Below, piece after piece: positions 44,204 to 53,690 of a stretch of 64,000 nucleotides of DNA. The position numbers and the translations under genes are program-made. The notes under the pieces are model-generated. The model ran no database searches, was not told the origin of the DNA, and saw only the letters and a program-made list of their open reading frames with translations. Each line of letters begins with the position of its first letter. Positions within the stretch are counted from its first letter, which is position 1. Source of the DNA: Nostoc sp. NMS7 (GTDB taxonomy: Bacteria > Cyanobacteriota > Cyanobacteriia > Cyanobacteriales > Nostocaceae); NCBI RefSeq assembly GCF_017115085.1, contig NZ_JABXKJ010000263.1:1-64000 (forward strand), read 5' to 3'.

Positions 44204-44625
44204 GATGCAAGGAAGGCTCCATAGTTCAAGTTTCCAGGAGTGCCGATTTTTGTAGCTTTAGCGCGGGTGTAAATAATGCTGCTATAAACTACACCCGGCA
44301 AATTCTTCTCTACCCATTCGCCACTTAGAGGAACTTGGAAGCGATTGGCAAGTCCAATGGGGCTAACCGTGCCTACGGGAATGAAAGTCAAATTATCGGC
44401 GGATACTTCAATGGTGATTAGCCAAAATGAAGTCCCGTATACGTATCCGGTATAAGCGGCAACATCTGTAACGGCTTTGTAATAGCAAAGTTCGGCGGGG
44501 TTAACAGTGTTGATTGCTGTTTCTGCGGTTGTTGCACTGATAGCCAGAGCAGTTGTGAAATCACGTAAAATCAGACTGGCATCCAAAAGGATAGCGCGAC
44601 GATTAGCGATCGTTGAACGAGCCAT
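44200..44625 (-). CDS. Hypothetical structural-block protein
   Basis: A 141-residue protein: MARSTIANRRAILLDASLIL, then SFWLITIEVSADNLTFIPVG and VVYSSIIYTRAKATKIGTPG. It lies directly after the major capsid gene, where head-decoration or completion proteins are often found. No family recognised. Confidence 0.55.
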   Translation of the reverse strand: MARSTIANRRAILLDASLILRDFTTALAISATTAETAINTVNPAELCYYKAVTDVAAYTGYVYGTSFWLITIEVSADNLTFIPVGTVSPIGLANRFQVPLSGEWVEKNLPGVVYSSIIYTRAKATKIGTPGNLNYGAFLAS

Positions 44626-44664
44626 ATATTTTCGAGGAATGAATAATTTACCGAAAAATTGGAG

Positions 44665-44689
44665 CTATCTGTCCTCGGAGTACAGATAG
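44665..44689. repeat. 25-bp palindrome, copy 3 of 4
   Basis: CTATCTGT, centre CCTCGGAGT, ACAGATAG, between the capsid gene and the next gene. It differs from copy 4 at one centre base, and both share a flanking GAG before the arm. Confidence 0.85.
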
Positions 44690-44706
44690 ATTTGGCAATT
44701 GATTTA

Positions 44707-45645
44707 TCAGCTAATTGGTGGCGCGTTGGTAATGCCGTAAAGTCTTGCAGCTGCGCGACCGTGATAACAGGCGATCGCGGTGTACCAATCAACGCGAGTA
44801 CGGAACACCGGCTTGATTGACAATTCCCCTAAATCACGCGAACTGACACCATAAACCCCATCAATTGCACCTTGAATGCCATTGAGCATCATCTCCTTGA
44901 AGCAAACGCAATAAATGCTTTGGCATTGGGTGCTAGATACATTATCAGGGCTAGTTTCGGTGAAATCCATGATAGTATTGCCGTTGTTGTCGTAATCGGC
45001 AATCAAGATTGGCAACCCGTTATAGAACATCACACGGTTGCCGAACTCATCTTGAGTGAAATCAACATCACCGCTTACGGTACGATTTCTGATTGCTTGA
45101 TTTAGTTTTCGTCGTGCAGATTTGCCCATTACCAAGTGGGTGCCACCATCAACTTGATCAATAAGTTGATCAAGTTTTTCTAGAGAAAGCGGTCCACCGG
45201 CATCATTATTAGAAATTAGTTGGCTGCCAGTGAGTCGTACTTGCAGCCCATCAAATCCCCGCGGATCGATGGTTGAATCACCTTTGATAAAGTTATAAGT
45301 CCAAGCTAGCGCAAGAGCTTTCACCTTCTGCATCTCATGCACAGAACGTACTTCTGGCCCTTGCATATCGATAATGGCGCGGTCAACGTCTAAATCGCCA
45401 CCAAAGATTTTCAGTGCTTCAGATTGGGGATTAAGCACACCCACTGATTCTGTATAGCCTTGATTTACACCGCGAAACCCTACACCTGGAAGCTTATCTT
45501 CACGGTTGTAGTGCTTGCCGGTGCCAGCGACATTTTCAAAAGTAATAGCCCGCAGGATGTCACTGGATGCGGCATATTCTTCGATAATCGTTGCAGTTAC
45601 GGGGGAAGCGCTAAGTTTTGCCGCCTCCAAAAGAGTCATCGCCAT
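44707..45645 (-). CDS. Major capsid protein
   Basis: A 312-residue protein resembling HK97-fold major capsid proteins: MTLLEAAKLSASPVTATIIE, SSDILRAITFENVAGTGKHY, GGDLDVDRAIIDMQGP near residue 92, LVMGKSARRKLNQAIRNR near 175, and the C-terminal LGELSIKPVFRTRVDWYTA. It follows the scaffold-like gene, the usual head-gene order. Confidence 0.8.
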   Translation of the reverse strand: MAMTLLEAAKLSASPVTATIIEEYAASSDILRAITFENVAGTGKHYNREDKLPGVGFRGVNQGYTESVGVLNPQSEALKIFGGDLDVDRAIIDMQGPEVRSVHEMQKVKALALAWTYNFIKGDSTIDPRGFDGLQVRLTGSQLISNNDAGGPLSLEKLDQLIDQVDGGTHLVMGKSARRKLNQAIRNRTVSGDVDFTQDEFGNRVMFYNGLPILIADYDNNGNTIMDFTETSPDNVSSTQCQSIYCVCFKEMMLNGIQGAIDGVYGVSSRDLGELSIKPVFRTRVDWYTAIACYHGRAAARLYGITNAPPIS

Positions 45646-45733
45646 TATGTGATGCCTGAATTATTTTGTCATCTGTCTGGCATCACGCCAAGCAAGACTA
45701 ATGAATTACTGAATTACTGAATCACTCAGTTAA

Positions 45734-46477
45734 TTAAGTAATTCCCATTGCTCGGAATTTTGTAATCCGATCGCTACGACTAGGAATCTGCATAATCTGG
45801 GCTGCTACCATCGCACCGTTTTGGCTTCCTTGGCTTCGCGTCATTCCGCCGCCTGCACCATTGCTAATTGGTTCAAAAAGAGAAGCTGTAGGCCCCGCCG
45901 ATCGCAATTTGAACATCAAATCATCAACAGTGAAACTCACGCCCTTAGTGTCTTTGAGTGGCGTTTTGTCGCGGGGGTCAATGATGGTGATTTTGCCCTG
46001 GTCGTCTAACACGATGTGGGTTGCGGCGCGATCGCGGATCAAGTCAAAATAAGTCCATCCGTCATCATCTTTGCCCGATTTGCCGCCAGTGGCATAGAAG
46101 GATTTCTCCAGAGCATTGACAATTTGAGATTGTCTATTACTTTCTTGCAGCTGCAAAATTTGCTGTTGGAGAGTCGTTTTTTCGCCTGTCCAGCGTTCTT
46201 TTAATTCAGCAAAACCGCGCTGTTCTTCGAGCTTGCGGTCTTCGTATTGTGCAGCAGTAATTTCTAATTCTTTGTATTTAACCGGGTCGATGCCCTTGAT
46301 TTTTTCTAGTTTCTCTGAAAGTTCGTTAACTTGGGTTTCCAAGTCCCTAGCCTTTTTAGCGGCATCGTCACGTTCGGTGCGAGTCGCCTTGGCTGTATTT
46401 AGGATTTTGCCAATTTCTTCGTCAGTATATTGTTTCGTTTCGGAGTTCGTCGGAATCGGATCTAGTTCAGTAGCCAT
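45734..46477 (-). CDS. Scaffold-like protein
   Basis: A 247-residue protein with a long coiled-coil segment (ARDLETQVNELSEKLEKIKG and WTGEKTTLQQQILQLQESNR, residues about 45-120) and a C-terminal part with PTASLFEPISNGAGGGMTRS. Position before the capsid gene and helical form fit an internal scaffold. Its start codon overlaps the ferritin-like gene's stop. Confidence 0.6.
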   Translation of the reverse strand: MATELDPIPTNSETKQYTDEEIGKILNTAKATRTERDDAAKKARDLETQVNELSEKLEKIKGIDPVKYKELEITAAQYEDRKLEEQRGFAELKERWTGEKTTLQQQILQLQESNRQSQIVNALEKSFYATGGKSGKDDDGWTYFDLIRDRAATHIVLDDQGKITIIDPRDKTPLKDTKGVSFTVDDLMFKLRSAGPTASLFEPISNGAGGGMTRSQGSQNGAMVAAQIMQIPSRSDRITKFRAMGIT

Positions 46478-47178
46478 TAAGCATCACGCAAAACGTCCTT
46501 AACAGAATTCCCAATCACAAACTTTAAAACATCCACAGGCACACAAATCAACGCCAAATACAAACGCATTTGCCACCAAAATACTAACTGTTGCTGACGC
46601 TTGGCTCCGACAATATTCCACAATAACGACTTAAGTTGGATAGCGTGAGTTTCTTCATCGTTAGCGATCGCAACTAATTCTTTCCTCACCTCTTCTGAAA
46701 CAAACCGCATCAATTGCTGATAAAATTTGAACTGAAAATCTTCCAGCACGTACATAAATGCCAAGCGATTTCTCCAATCATAAGAATTAGCAGTGCGAAA
46801 TCCGAAGAAAACTTTCGCCGCCAAATATCGAGTACTCATACCATCAGCTTTGTAGGATTCACCGCTAGAATCCCAATTTACACAGCCCCAATCAAAAGCC
46901 GCTTTCTCCTCACGGCTCATCAGCCCAGCCCCCGACATATTGAGTTTGCTGCCAGTAAGCTGGCAGAATACTTGAGCGTGACTGTATTCAGAGAGTGCTT
47001 GTTCTTTTAGCACCGATTCAAGACTGCCATAGTAAGCCGGGAGGTTCTTTGCTTGTCGTAGACATCGCCAACAAAAGAAAAATACCCCAATTTCTAGTTT
47101 TTTTAGCAGAATAAGATAGTTAGGTAATAAAGTTATTGTCCTTGCTAATGCCCAAGCAAGAAAATTATCTAATTTCAT
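46477..47178 (-). CDS. Ferritin-like di-iron protein
   Basis: A 233-residue, mostly helical protein. Two ExxH motifs, EYSHA near residue 65 and DEETHAIQLK near 175, plus an intervening Glu (VLEDFQFKFY near 150), fit a four-helix ferritin-like di-iron site. Hydrophobic segments occur at both ends (TITLLPNYLILL and RLYLALICVPVDVLKFVIG), suggesting membrane attachment. It sits upstream of the scaffold and capsid genes, an unusual place for such a protein. Confidence 0.6.
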   Translation of the reverse strand: MKLDNFLAWALARTITLLPNYLILLKKLEIGVFFFCWRCLRQAKNLPAYYGSLESVLKEQALSEYSHAQVFCQLTGSKLNMSGAGLMSREEKAAFDWGCVNWDSSGESYKADGMSTRYLAAKVFFGFRTANSYDWRNRLAFMYVLEDFQFKFYQQLMRFVSEEVRKELVAIANDEETHAIQLKSLLWNIVGAKRQQQLVFWWQMRLYLALICVPVDVLKFVIGNSVKDVLRDA

Positions 47179-47195
47179 ATTAAGGAGTGATATTG

Positions 47196-47465
47196 ATGCG
47201 ATTGGTAGAAGTCAGATATGATCAACCAGAAGATAAAGGATTGTTTTTTCATCCAGCAAGAACAGTATTTACAAATTGCTGGTATTATCCCGAAACAAAC
47301 GAAATTCAAATGGTTGGTGGCGTGGGCAGGTTTATCTGCGATATTAGTGGACTATGTTCCAAATTTCTCGGCTACTACGAAGCCAGGGTAATTAGCGAGA
47401 TTGATCACAGTAGATGGAATGAGCCAGATAGATATGAATTTACGGAAAGCGACCTTCAGGAGTAG
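47196..47465 (+). CDS. Hypothetical protein, opposite strand in virion block
   Basis: An 89-residue protein starting MRLVEVRYDQPEDKGLFF, with NCWYYPETNEIQMVGGVG near residue 27. AAGGAG lies 6 bp before ATG 47196, so this start is well supported over a GTG nine bases upstream. It is divergent from the ferritin-like gene, with only 17 bp between starts, and overlaps the end of the next leftward gene. A lysogenic accessory gene is possible. Confidence 0.6.
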   Translation: MRLVEVRYDQPEDKGLFFHPARTVFTNCWYYPETNEIQMVGGVGRFICDISGLCSKFLGYYEARVISEIDHSRWNEPDRYEFTESDLQE

Positions 47466-47628
47466 CGTCTGTACTATGTTGCAATCGCTGTCGTTGCTCT
47501 AGAATTCTGGCTTGATACTTCGCCAAGGGTGCGAACAAATAAACAAGTGGGACAATAATAATAGCCACCGTAACAATAGAACTTATTGTTACTAAAACAA
47601 TCAGGAAATCATTAACTAATTTCATCAC
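47440..47628 (-). CDS. Small membrane protein
   Basis: A 62-residue protein with one long hydrophobic helix (FLIVLVTISSIVTVAIIIVP) and a basic, Gln-rich tail. Its start overlaps the upstream gene by 4 bp. In a phage a holin or spanin-like role is possible, but the lysozyme gene lies 6 kb away. Confidence 0.5.
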   Translation of the reverse strand: MMKLVNDFLIVLVTISSIVTVAIIIVPLVYLFAPLAKYQARILEQRQRLQHSTDATPEGRFP

Positions 47629-48239
47629 GAGTAGCCCAATAAAGTAATTACGTTGCCATTAACTACAAAACAAACTCCATCCAAAAGATTGTTTTTGGCT
47701 GGGTTTTTCGCAAATATCGAAATCCATTGATAAGTGGAATTGATTATGATGTTGAACTTGCCCCCAGTATTAGGCAAGCTGATTATAGGTAGGCTTTCCT
47801 TTCCTGAAAGTGTTGTATTGGGGGCTGCTGACCATCTGTAGATAGCGATCGCATCACTCACCAATTGAATATTAATATCAAATCCAATCTCAATTACTAA
47901 TTCTAAATTGGCTTGTGGCGCATAAAATTGCAGCGCCTTCCCTGACCCACCACTGGCTACTGTACAGCCGCTTGTGCAAACCATAATCCCGCCAAACGCA
48001 GCACCACCACCGCTAGCACCACCACACTTTAGCCACCTACCAGTGGTGGGGTTGTCATTGGGTAGCAATACTAGGTCATCGTCAGGTGTTGCAGTACTAG
48101 CACTTATGCAGGTATACCAAGCAGGTAGCCCAGCAGCATCAGCTTGCACTTGGCGAGAGTAGCCGTTAGTCCGCTGCAGGGGAGTCAGAGCTTTTATGGC
48201 AGGTATATCAGCGATCGCATATCCAGTTTGAATGGTCAC
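47625..48239 (-). CDS. Hypothetical structural-block protein
   Basis: A 204-residue protein: IADIPAIKALTPLQRTNGYS, DDDLVLLPNDNPTTGRWLKC and a Gly-rich stretch (CGGASGGGAAFGG), then beta-rich C-terminus. The N-terminal pattern is found in tail-fibre-associated proteins. No named family. Confidence 0.5.
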   Translation of the reverse strand: MTIQTGYAIADIPAIKALTPLQRTNGYSRQVQADAAGLPAWYTCISASTATPDDDLVLLPNDNPTTGRWLKCGGASGGGAAFGGIMVCTSGCTVASGGSGKALQFYAPQANLELVIEIGFDINIQLVSDAIAIYRWSAAPNTTLSGKESLPIISLPNTGGKFNIIINSTYQWISIFAKNPAKNNLLDGVCFVVNGNVITLLGYS

Positions 48240-48241
48240 TT

Positions 48242-48520
48242 TTATCTCGGCATAGCATCAATGATTGGTATTCCCCCAATCGGTGCAACTAAACTCACTT
48301 GATCGCCTGTAGCGAATACGCCATTGGAAATTGCTCTCGCTGAAAATATTTGCCCTGCGGTGTTTTGTACGTTGTAGTTTCCTGTAACTGCATCGTAATT
48401 CAGGATTTTTACACTGTTTTCGAGGATGCGATCGCTTTTCTTTTGAGCCTCTACCTGCTTGGAATAATAAAGGCTTCTGTTGATAATAGTGCGCGATCGC
48501 AGTATTGATGTTTCATCCAT
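48242..48520 (-). CDS. Short homologue of the next protein's N-terminal domain
   Basis: A 92-residue protein whose second half (YDAVTGNYNVQNTAGQIFSA, then ISNGVFATGDQVSLV and IIDAMPR) matches the N-terminal domain of the 606-residue protein encoded directly upstream (FDAESGLARLQDSNGSVFYG, ATGENIRLRRGG, KYDAMPR). It is a stand-alone copy of a tail-protein domain, probably made by duplication. Confidence 0.65.
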   Translation of the reverse strand: MDETSILRSRTIINRSLYYSKQVEAQKKSDRILENSVKILNYDAVTGNYNVQNTAGQIFSARAISNGVFATGDQVSLVAPIGGIPIIDAMPR

Positions 48521-50341
48521 TTAATAGCAACTATGTCCTAATATTTCAAAGCTTTGCTCGATACCTTTTGGCTGAAAATAATCAACTGTAAATATTTTAT
48601 TAAAGGTAATATCTCCTTTATCTGAAATATCCCATTGCTGGATAGTCGCTTTTTTCTTGCTAGTATCAATAACTGAATAGATTTTATTACTAACAAAATT
48701 ATCAGTTTTCAAATAATCAGGTATATAATTTCTTATCGCACGTAATCCAGATCCATCTGAATCAATATCAGCAGATAAATAACTAGAAAGTGTCTGTTGG
48801 AGATTGATTGCTGGTATCACTGATTTATTAATCATAGCCGAAAAACTTCCAACCAAGACTTTACGAAAATAGTAAGAATAGAAAGAGCCATTGTCCGAAA
48901 CTATTAATCCTGGAAAATCTGTAGATATATTCGGAATAATTGATGATATTTCGATAGTAATGGAAAGTGTGATTGGTGTAGTTTCAATACCTTCGATTCC
49001 TCGGATAACAGAAACATTATAAACTTGCCCTCTGATTAATCCAAAGACACCATCTACAAGCCAATTAAATAATACATTACCTGAAATATTGCTAGGGTCT
49101 AAATAGCTTCGCTCATAATATAAAGCTGGGTTAGGAATCAAAGCTTCAACTGCTACTATTACCGTAAATGTAACTACAGTTGAATTCTTTGTAATCAAAG
49201 GTTGTTCAGATTGAGAAGGATTAATTATAAAAAAATCGCTGTTATTTAAAATAAGAGGTTTTTGATTTGTGCGAAAATAAGTCAATACATTCTTAGTCTC
49301 CTTTATTGTCCCGTGTAATGAAACTCTGGTATAAACTGTGAGGTCGCTATAATAACCAGATTCATCTCTTTCTACAAACGCACCATCAGAGGCAAAGTCT
49401 TGAGTTATGTAACCGTCGGATGTCTTCTGGACTAGAAAGTAGCCTTCAGAATGTTCATTGAATTGGGAATAAGTTGTCCCAGAGTCAATAACACTCCCAG
49501 GATTAGCCCTACTTGATATAAATTCTCTTGTGTAAATATAATCTGTAATCAAACGGTCAGGAGTCCAAAATTTAACAGTTTGATTGAAATTACTAGTAAC
49601 TAGCTGTCGCCCCAAACAATCATTTTGATAACTAGATGTAATGGTAAAGGGAAGAATAATTATCTGATTAGAATCATAAATTAGTTTTTGTTCTCCATCA
49701 GTAAGTCCAAAGGATGCTTCAAATGTGCCATTTCTTAGATAAACTCTCCCAGTCCAAATAGATGTCTTTTCAAAAGTTATTTGCTTATTAGAGTTGTTTT
49801 GTCGTAAAATATAATTTTGAGAAGTGGCTGTTTCTGTCTCGATAATAATTGTTTCCTTTTTGCCTAAATTAGTAATTCCTCCTAGCATAATATTGCCAGG
49901 AGAAATCAATCCAGTTTTATCTAGTGAGAAGATTTTTTTCGGAGTTAAGCGATCGCCCCCAATGTAAACATCAAGATGAAGCCCATCTAAGTTGTAAATA
50001 CAAAATAAAGTTTTGACTCTATAGGTATTCTTGACCATAGTTTCTATATTTACTTCTGGTTTTCTTCGAGGCATCGCGTCATATTTGGCAAACACCCCAC
50101 CTCGCCTCAGTCTAATGTTTTCGCCAGTGGCGATCGCTCCATTAGTTTGAGCATCACCATAAAAAACACTTCCATTGCTGTCTTGCAACCTTGCTAGCCC
50201 TGATTCCGCATCAAAGCCAGTGTAAGCAGTAGGCAATGTCTGTTCTCCCAAAGCCTCTGCTGCATCGGTAATCTTCTGCTGATATAAATGGCGGTTGAGG
50301 TGCGATCGCTGTTTTAGAATATCATCAGCTTCCTGTGACAT
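48521..50341 (-). CDS. Large tail/baseplate-like protein
   Basis: A 606-residue protein. Residues about 35-95 are the domain shared with the 92-residue neighbour; the rest is beta-rich and unrecognised (VKTLFCIYNLDGLHLDVYIG, NYIPDYLKTDNFVSNKIYSV). ATG 50341 is preferred to the GTG two codons upstream. It overlaps the gene before it by 17 bp. Confidence 0.6.
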   Translation of the reverse strand: MSQEADDILKQRSHLNRHLYQQKITDAAEALGEQTLPTAYTGFDAESGLARLQDSNGSVFYGDAQTNGAIATGENIRLRRGGVFAKYDAMPRRKPEVNIETMVKNTYRVKTLFCIYNLDGLHLDVYIGGDRLTPKKIFSLDKTGLISPGNIMLGGITNLGKKETIIIETETATSQNYILRQNNSNKQITFEKTSIWTGRVYLRNGTFEASFGLTDGEQKLIYDSNQIIILPFTITSSYQNDCLGRQLVTSNFNQTVKFWTPDRLITDYIYTREFISSRANPGSVIDSGTTYSQFNEHSEGYFLVQKTSDGYITQDFASDGAFVERDESGYYSDLTVYTRVSLHGTIKETKNVLTYFRTNQKPLILNNSDFFIINPSQSEQPLITKNSTVVTFTVIVAVEALIPNPALYYERSYLDPSNISGNVLFNWLVDGVFGLIRGQVYNVSVIRGIEGIETTPITLSITIEISSIIPNISTDFPGLIVSDNGSFYSYYFRKVLVGSFSAMINKSVIPAINLQQTLSSYLSADIDSDGSGLRAIRNYIPDYLKTDNFVSNKIYSVIDTSKKKATIQQWDISDKGDITFNKIFTVDYFQPKGIEQSFEILGHSCY

Positions 50342-51035
50342 AACCACTATTTAGCACTACAAGAGGAATGTTATAGCTGTAGCCTTGTCCATCAAAAATG
50401 GTAATGGGGGTTGATTCTACGGCATAAGCGACGATAATGCCATTAGCACTCCTGGCGCGGAATGTGCCGCTTCCTGTATCTGTGATATCCACACCTGTTT
50501 CGACTCCGCTCAACATAAAAGTTAGTTGGAAATCATTGGTGGTGACATTGGCAGCTGTGTAAACAGTTCCAGCAACAATCCCAGTAGGAAGAACGGCTAG
50601 GGCATCAGCAGTAAAGGTAATTTGGTCGCCATTTACAAATCCGTGAGAGGGAAGAGTGATGCGATCGCTTGTGGGATTGACGTTGGCGTTGGTGAAATAT
50701 TGTGAAGCTGTGGCGGAAGAATTAGCAATTAAAAAAGCAGTCTGAAACTGGAGGCTACCCCCGGAAGCCGCAAAGCTGGCGCTAACTGTGGGTAATTCAT
50801 AGCGCGATAAAGTGGCGTTATAGCTGCCATCTGAGAAATTGGTAGATACCCTAGCATAGCTATTTACAGGAAGTAACTCACTCGCTAGAAAGTCAGCAAG
50901 TAAGTTACTTCGGGTCAATGTCGCAGTGTTGGCCAATGCTAATCGAAATTTTGTGGCATCGGGAGGAGTAGCACCACGAAAAAGGATTTTGGCACTTTGC
51001 GATACCCAGGCATTAGTAAAAATTAAGTTTGGCAT
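50325..51035 (-). CDS. Tail-associated structural protein
   Basis: A 236-residue protein with TNAWVSQSAKILFRGATPPD and ATKFRLALANTATLTRSNLL at the N-terminus, a pattern I know from cyanobacterial prophage tail proteins. A central insert (FVNGDQITFTADALAVLPTG, then GIVAGTVYTAANVTTNDFQL) resembles beta-sandwich modules of fibre proteins. Heptamer repeats lie just before its start. Confidence 0.6.
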   Translation of the reverse strand: MPNLIFTNAWVSQSAKILFRGATPPDATKFRLALANTATLTRSNLLADFLASELLPVNSYARVSTNFSDGSYNATLSRYELPTVSASFAASGGSLQFQTAFLIANSSATASQYFTNANVNPTSDRITLPSHGFVNGDQITFTADALAVLPTGIVAGTVYTAANVTTNDFQLTFMLSGVETGVDITDTGSGTFRARSANGIIVAYAVESTPITIFDGQGYSYNIPLVVLNSGYVTGS

Positions 51036-51088
51036 TGGGCATTAGTCATTGGGCATTGGGCATTAGTCATTAGTCATTGGTCATTGGT
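51033..51088. repeat. Heptamer-type tandem repeats
   Basis: Alternating ATTGGGC and ATTAGTC units lie in the short gap between two tail genes, the same repeat class as at 1-56. This shows host-type repeats spreading inside the prophage. Confidence 0.85.
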
Positions 51089-53520
51089 TAGAAAAGCCTA
51101 TCCCAGTCTGTTCCATCCCAAATTATTGATTCCCAATTGGGTGATGGTTGCAGTCCGTTCCAAATACCAGGATCTGTACTATCCCAGTTAAAATCTTCCC
51201 AATAGAGCAAGGGCGTAGTTCCTGTGCAATCGCCCGCAAGTCCCATTCCTCCAAGCAGCAAGAAGCCGCCTTTGCATTCTCCTCCGAATCCTAGCCCCCC
51301 TTGAATTACTGCTGTAATAGTGATTAGCAAATATGGGTAACATATGCACTCACCACCTAATGCCATCCCCCCAGACATCGCTTCAATTTCGGTGTAAGGC
51401 AAAGTGACAACGCCAGGGATTACCACGCTACCGTCGGCGGGTAAAGTTACACCATTGATTATCACATTGCCGTCAGGCGTAACTGTTATACCACCCACCA
51501 CAGCATTACCTTCAGGTGTAATCACTGCACCTGGCGCGATCGCACCATTAATAGTTAGAGTACTTCCAGTAATTAAAATTACGCCTTGTACTGGAATCGA
51601 CCCCTGAGCTTGCCCTACCCAAAGTCCATCACATGAAAATAACGCCTTCTGTGCCGTAACTACCCAACTGCAACCATCAGCTAGATAGCTCTGCCCTGTG
51701 CCATCAAACTCAACGGCGCTGACCCCAAATAGCGGTTGATAGCCATTAAGTAAACTATTGGGAATTGCTCCCGCCATTTCTGCCCCTTGCCACCTAGCCC
51801 TAAGTAACTCGCCTTCGCGTTTAGCAATAGCTTTGAGTTGCAAATTGGCGTCAGAATCAGACGGAATGAAAACTTCATCACTGGAAACGCTGATACCTGC
51901 CAAAAACTCCACATTATATGTGCGCTCACGTTGCTTGAAGTTGCCGCTACACGGGTCTTGGAATAAAGCAGTGTAAGTAACCGGGTTTTCTTCTATGCGC
52001 GTTGTAGTTGGGCGGCGCTCGGCTGCGGGTGGGGTTTCTTGCCCAGAATTTGAGCGGCGTTTCTCGCTCGAATCCCAAGTCAAGCTTAGTTTCATCTGGC
52101 TTCTAGCCGTTACATCATCAGGATATTCAATTTCGTTACTACCCTCGGTTTTACAAGTGGATTTAAGTGTATAAGTTTCATATTGCCAAGTATATTTATC
52201 AATCTCCTTCCACTCTTCATGCTTTTCTTCTGAAGTTACAAAATATTCTGGGATATTATCCCAATCATCCCAGTTTTCATCACTGCCATTTAATACGATA
52301 ACTGCAAGTTCTTGAGTCTGGGTAATTTTATTTAAAAGTACTTCCTTGGGATTATAAGTATAAGTTTCGGTAACTTGCTTTGTCGGATTCAATCCAACAA
52401 ACTCACCTGTAATGAAGTCTGGTCTATTTTCTTCTATCTCTGCTAAATATTGAGATTTATCTGTATTAAAATTAGTAATTTTCTGAATTAACTTCCCGCC
52501 AGCCTCAACACTCTCAAAGCTTGATTCTTCAATTCGGTTTTCGCCTAAAAACGATTGAAATAGCTGTGGCGGTAAATCCGGCGGCTCGGCGAATTTATCC
52601 CAGAAAGCTCTTGATACAATCAAACCCCAAGGCTTCTCAGTCTCCGAGGTGATGGTAAATTTGCCCTGATCTTCAACCCATTTCTGGGTAACTTTAGTTT
52701 TATTAATTACTATTAACCCGGTCTGTGTAGGGTCAAGAATTGCAGGCGTTCCATATTGCTCTGTGGTGGTTTCGTTATCAAGTTCAACTTCCCGCGTTAC
52801 CATCTGCGTCCCCACAGCCTTCACCTTCTCGCAAGGTGCCTCCGCCCCACCCAGGCGGCGATACCAAAGCTCGTTTTTGCCAACTATTAAACTTACCAGC
52901 GATTGAGTAGAACTGACATTAACTGTAGATATCCTGAAGCGCTCTTGGTTGTCAATCCATCCTACTTGATTATTGGCATAGAGCAGTTTACCAACAGATT
53001 GGAGATATGAACCCGAAAGATTTAAAGGGTAGTTGTAGAGCGTCTCTGGCAGGTTTCCAGTGAAACTACTAATTCCAGCTTCCGCTAAAAGTTTAGTGAT
53101 TACGGAAGATGCTGATTGAGAATCTGTTTTTTTATTACCTGCCTTATCTGGGTCTGTGGGTTCTTTGAAAGTGAGGACTGTGATTAAATCTCCCACCTCC
53201 AATGTTAGCTGCTGTTTTTCAGCATTATATTTTGGGGTTAATATCCGCAGCGTTCCTCGTGGGTGGCGCGTCAAGCTTCCGTTGGTATCAGCGATATCAA
53301 GAGTTACAGGCGTGCCTCGACAAAAGGCGCCTGGACGATGCCGATCGTCTAGGGATTGTGTGAAGCCCAGCGCCTTGCCCAGCAAGATTTGCCCAGTGAA
53401 AGTAATCAGCCCAGATTGGTCAAGGTGGTTATCGCTACCTTGAAAGGAAATCATGCATGGGGTATAGTCTGCTCCTCCCACGAGAAGCCTGACATTTCTG
53501 GCTGATTGGTTGACTGACAT
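51088..53520 (-). CDS. Large tail hub/baseplate-like protein
   Basis: An 810-residue protein. The N-terminal 250 residues (VRLLVGGADYTPCMISFQGS, PRGTLRILTPKYNAEKQQLT, SVGKLLYANNQVGWIDNQER) resemble phage hub proteins of the gp27/late-control D group. The C-terminal part has a run of short beta repeats (GNAVVGGITVTPDGNVIING) and a Gly-rich end. ATG 53520 matches the domain start. It is the largest protein in the block. Confidence 0.65.
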   Translation of the reverse strand: MSVNQSARNVRLLVGGADYTPCMISFQGSDNHLDQSGLITFTGQILLGKALGFTQSLDDRHRPGAFCRGTPVTLDIADTNGSLTRHPRGTLRILTPKYNAEKQQLTLEVGDLITVLTFKEPTDPDKAGNKKTDSQSASSVITKLLAEAGISSFTGNLPETLYNYPLNLSGSYLQSVGKLLYANNQVGWIDNQERFRISTVNVSSTQSLVSLIVGKNELWYRRLGGAEAPCEKVKAVGTQMVTREVELDNETTTEQYGTPAILDPTQTGLIVINKTKVTQKWVEDQGKFTITSETEKPWGLIVSRAFWDKFAEPPDLPPQLFQSFLGENRIEESSFESVEAGGKLIQKITNFNTDKSQYLAEIEENRPDFITGEFVGLNPTKQVTETYTYNPKEVLLNKITQTQELAVIVLNGSDENWDDWDNIPEYFVTSEEKHEEWKEIDKYTWQYETYTLKSTCKTEGSNEIEYPDDVTARSQMKLSLTWDSSEKRRSNSGQETPPAAERRPTTTRIEENPVTYTALFQDPCSGNFKQRERTYNVEFLAGISVSSDEVFIPSDSDANLQLKAIAKREGELLRARWQGAEMAGAIPNSLLNGYQPLFGVSAVEFDGTGQSYLADGCSWVVTAQKALFSCDGLWVGQAQGSIPVQGVILITGSTLTINGAIAPGAVITPEGNAVVGGITVTPDGNVIINGVTLPADGSVVIPGVVTLPYTEIEAMSGGMALGGECICYPYLLITITAVIQGGLGFGGECKGGFLLLGGMGLAGDCTGTTPLLYWEDFNWDSTDPGIWNGLQPSPNWESIIWDGTDWDRLF

Positions 53521-53690
53521 GTTACGCAGGCGCTCAACACAAGTGAGCAAGTTTTATGATCAACTCATAATTCCTGTTACAAAAATCACTCTTGTAAGTA
53601 TGTAGCTAAATTTACATTTAGAGTGCCAATGACACGATGCATGACTGTGTTGTTATATTTGAGCGGTCGCATACAAATAGGTGCATTATT

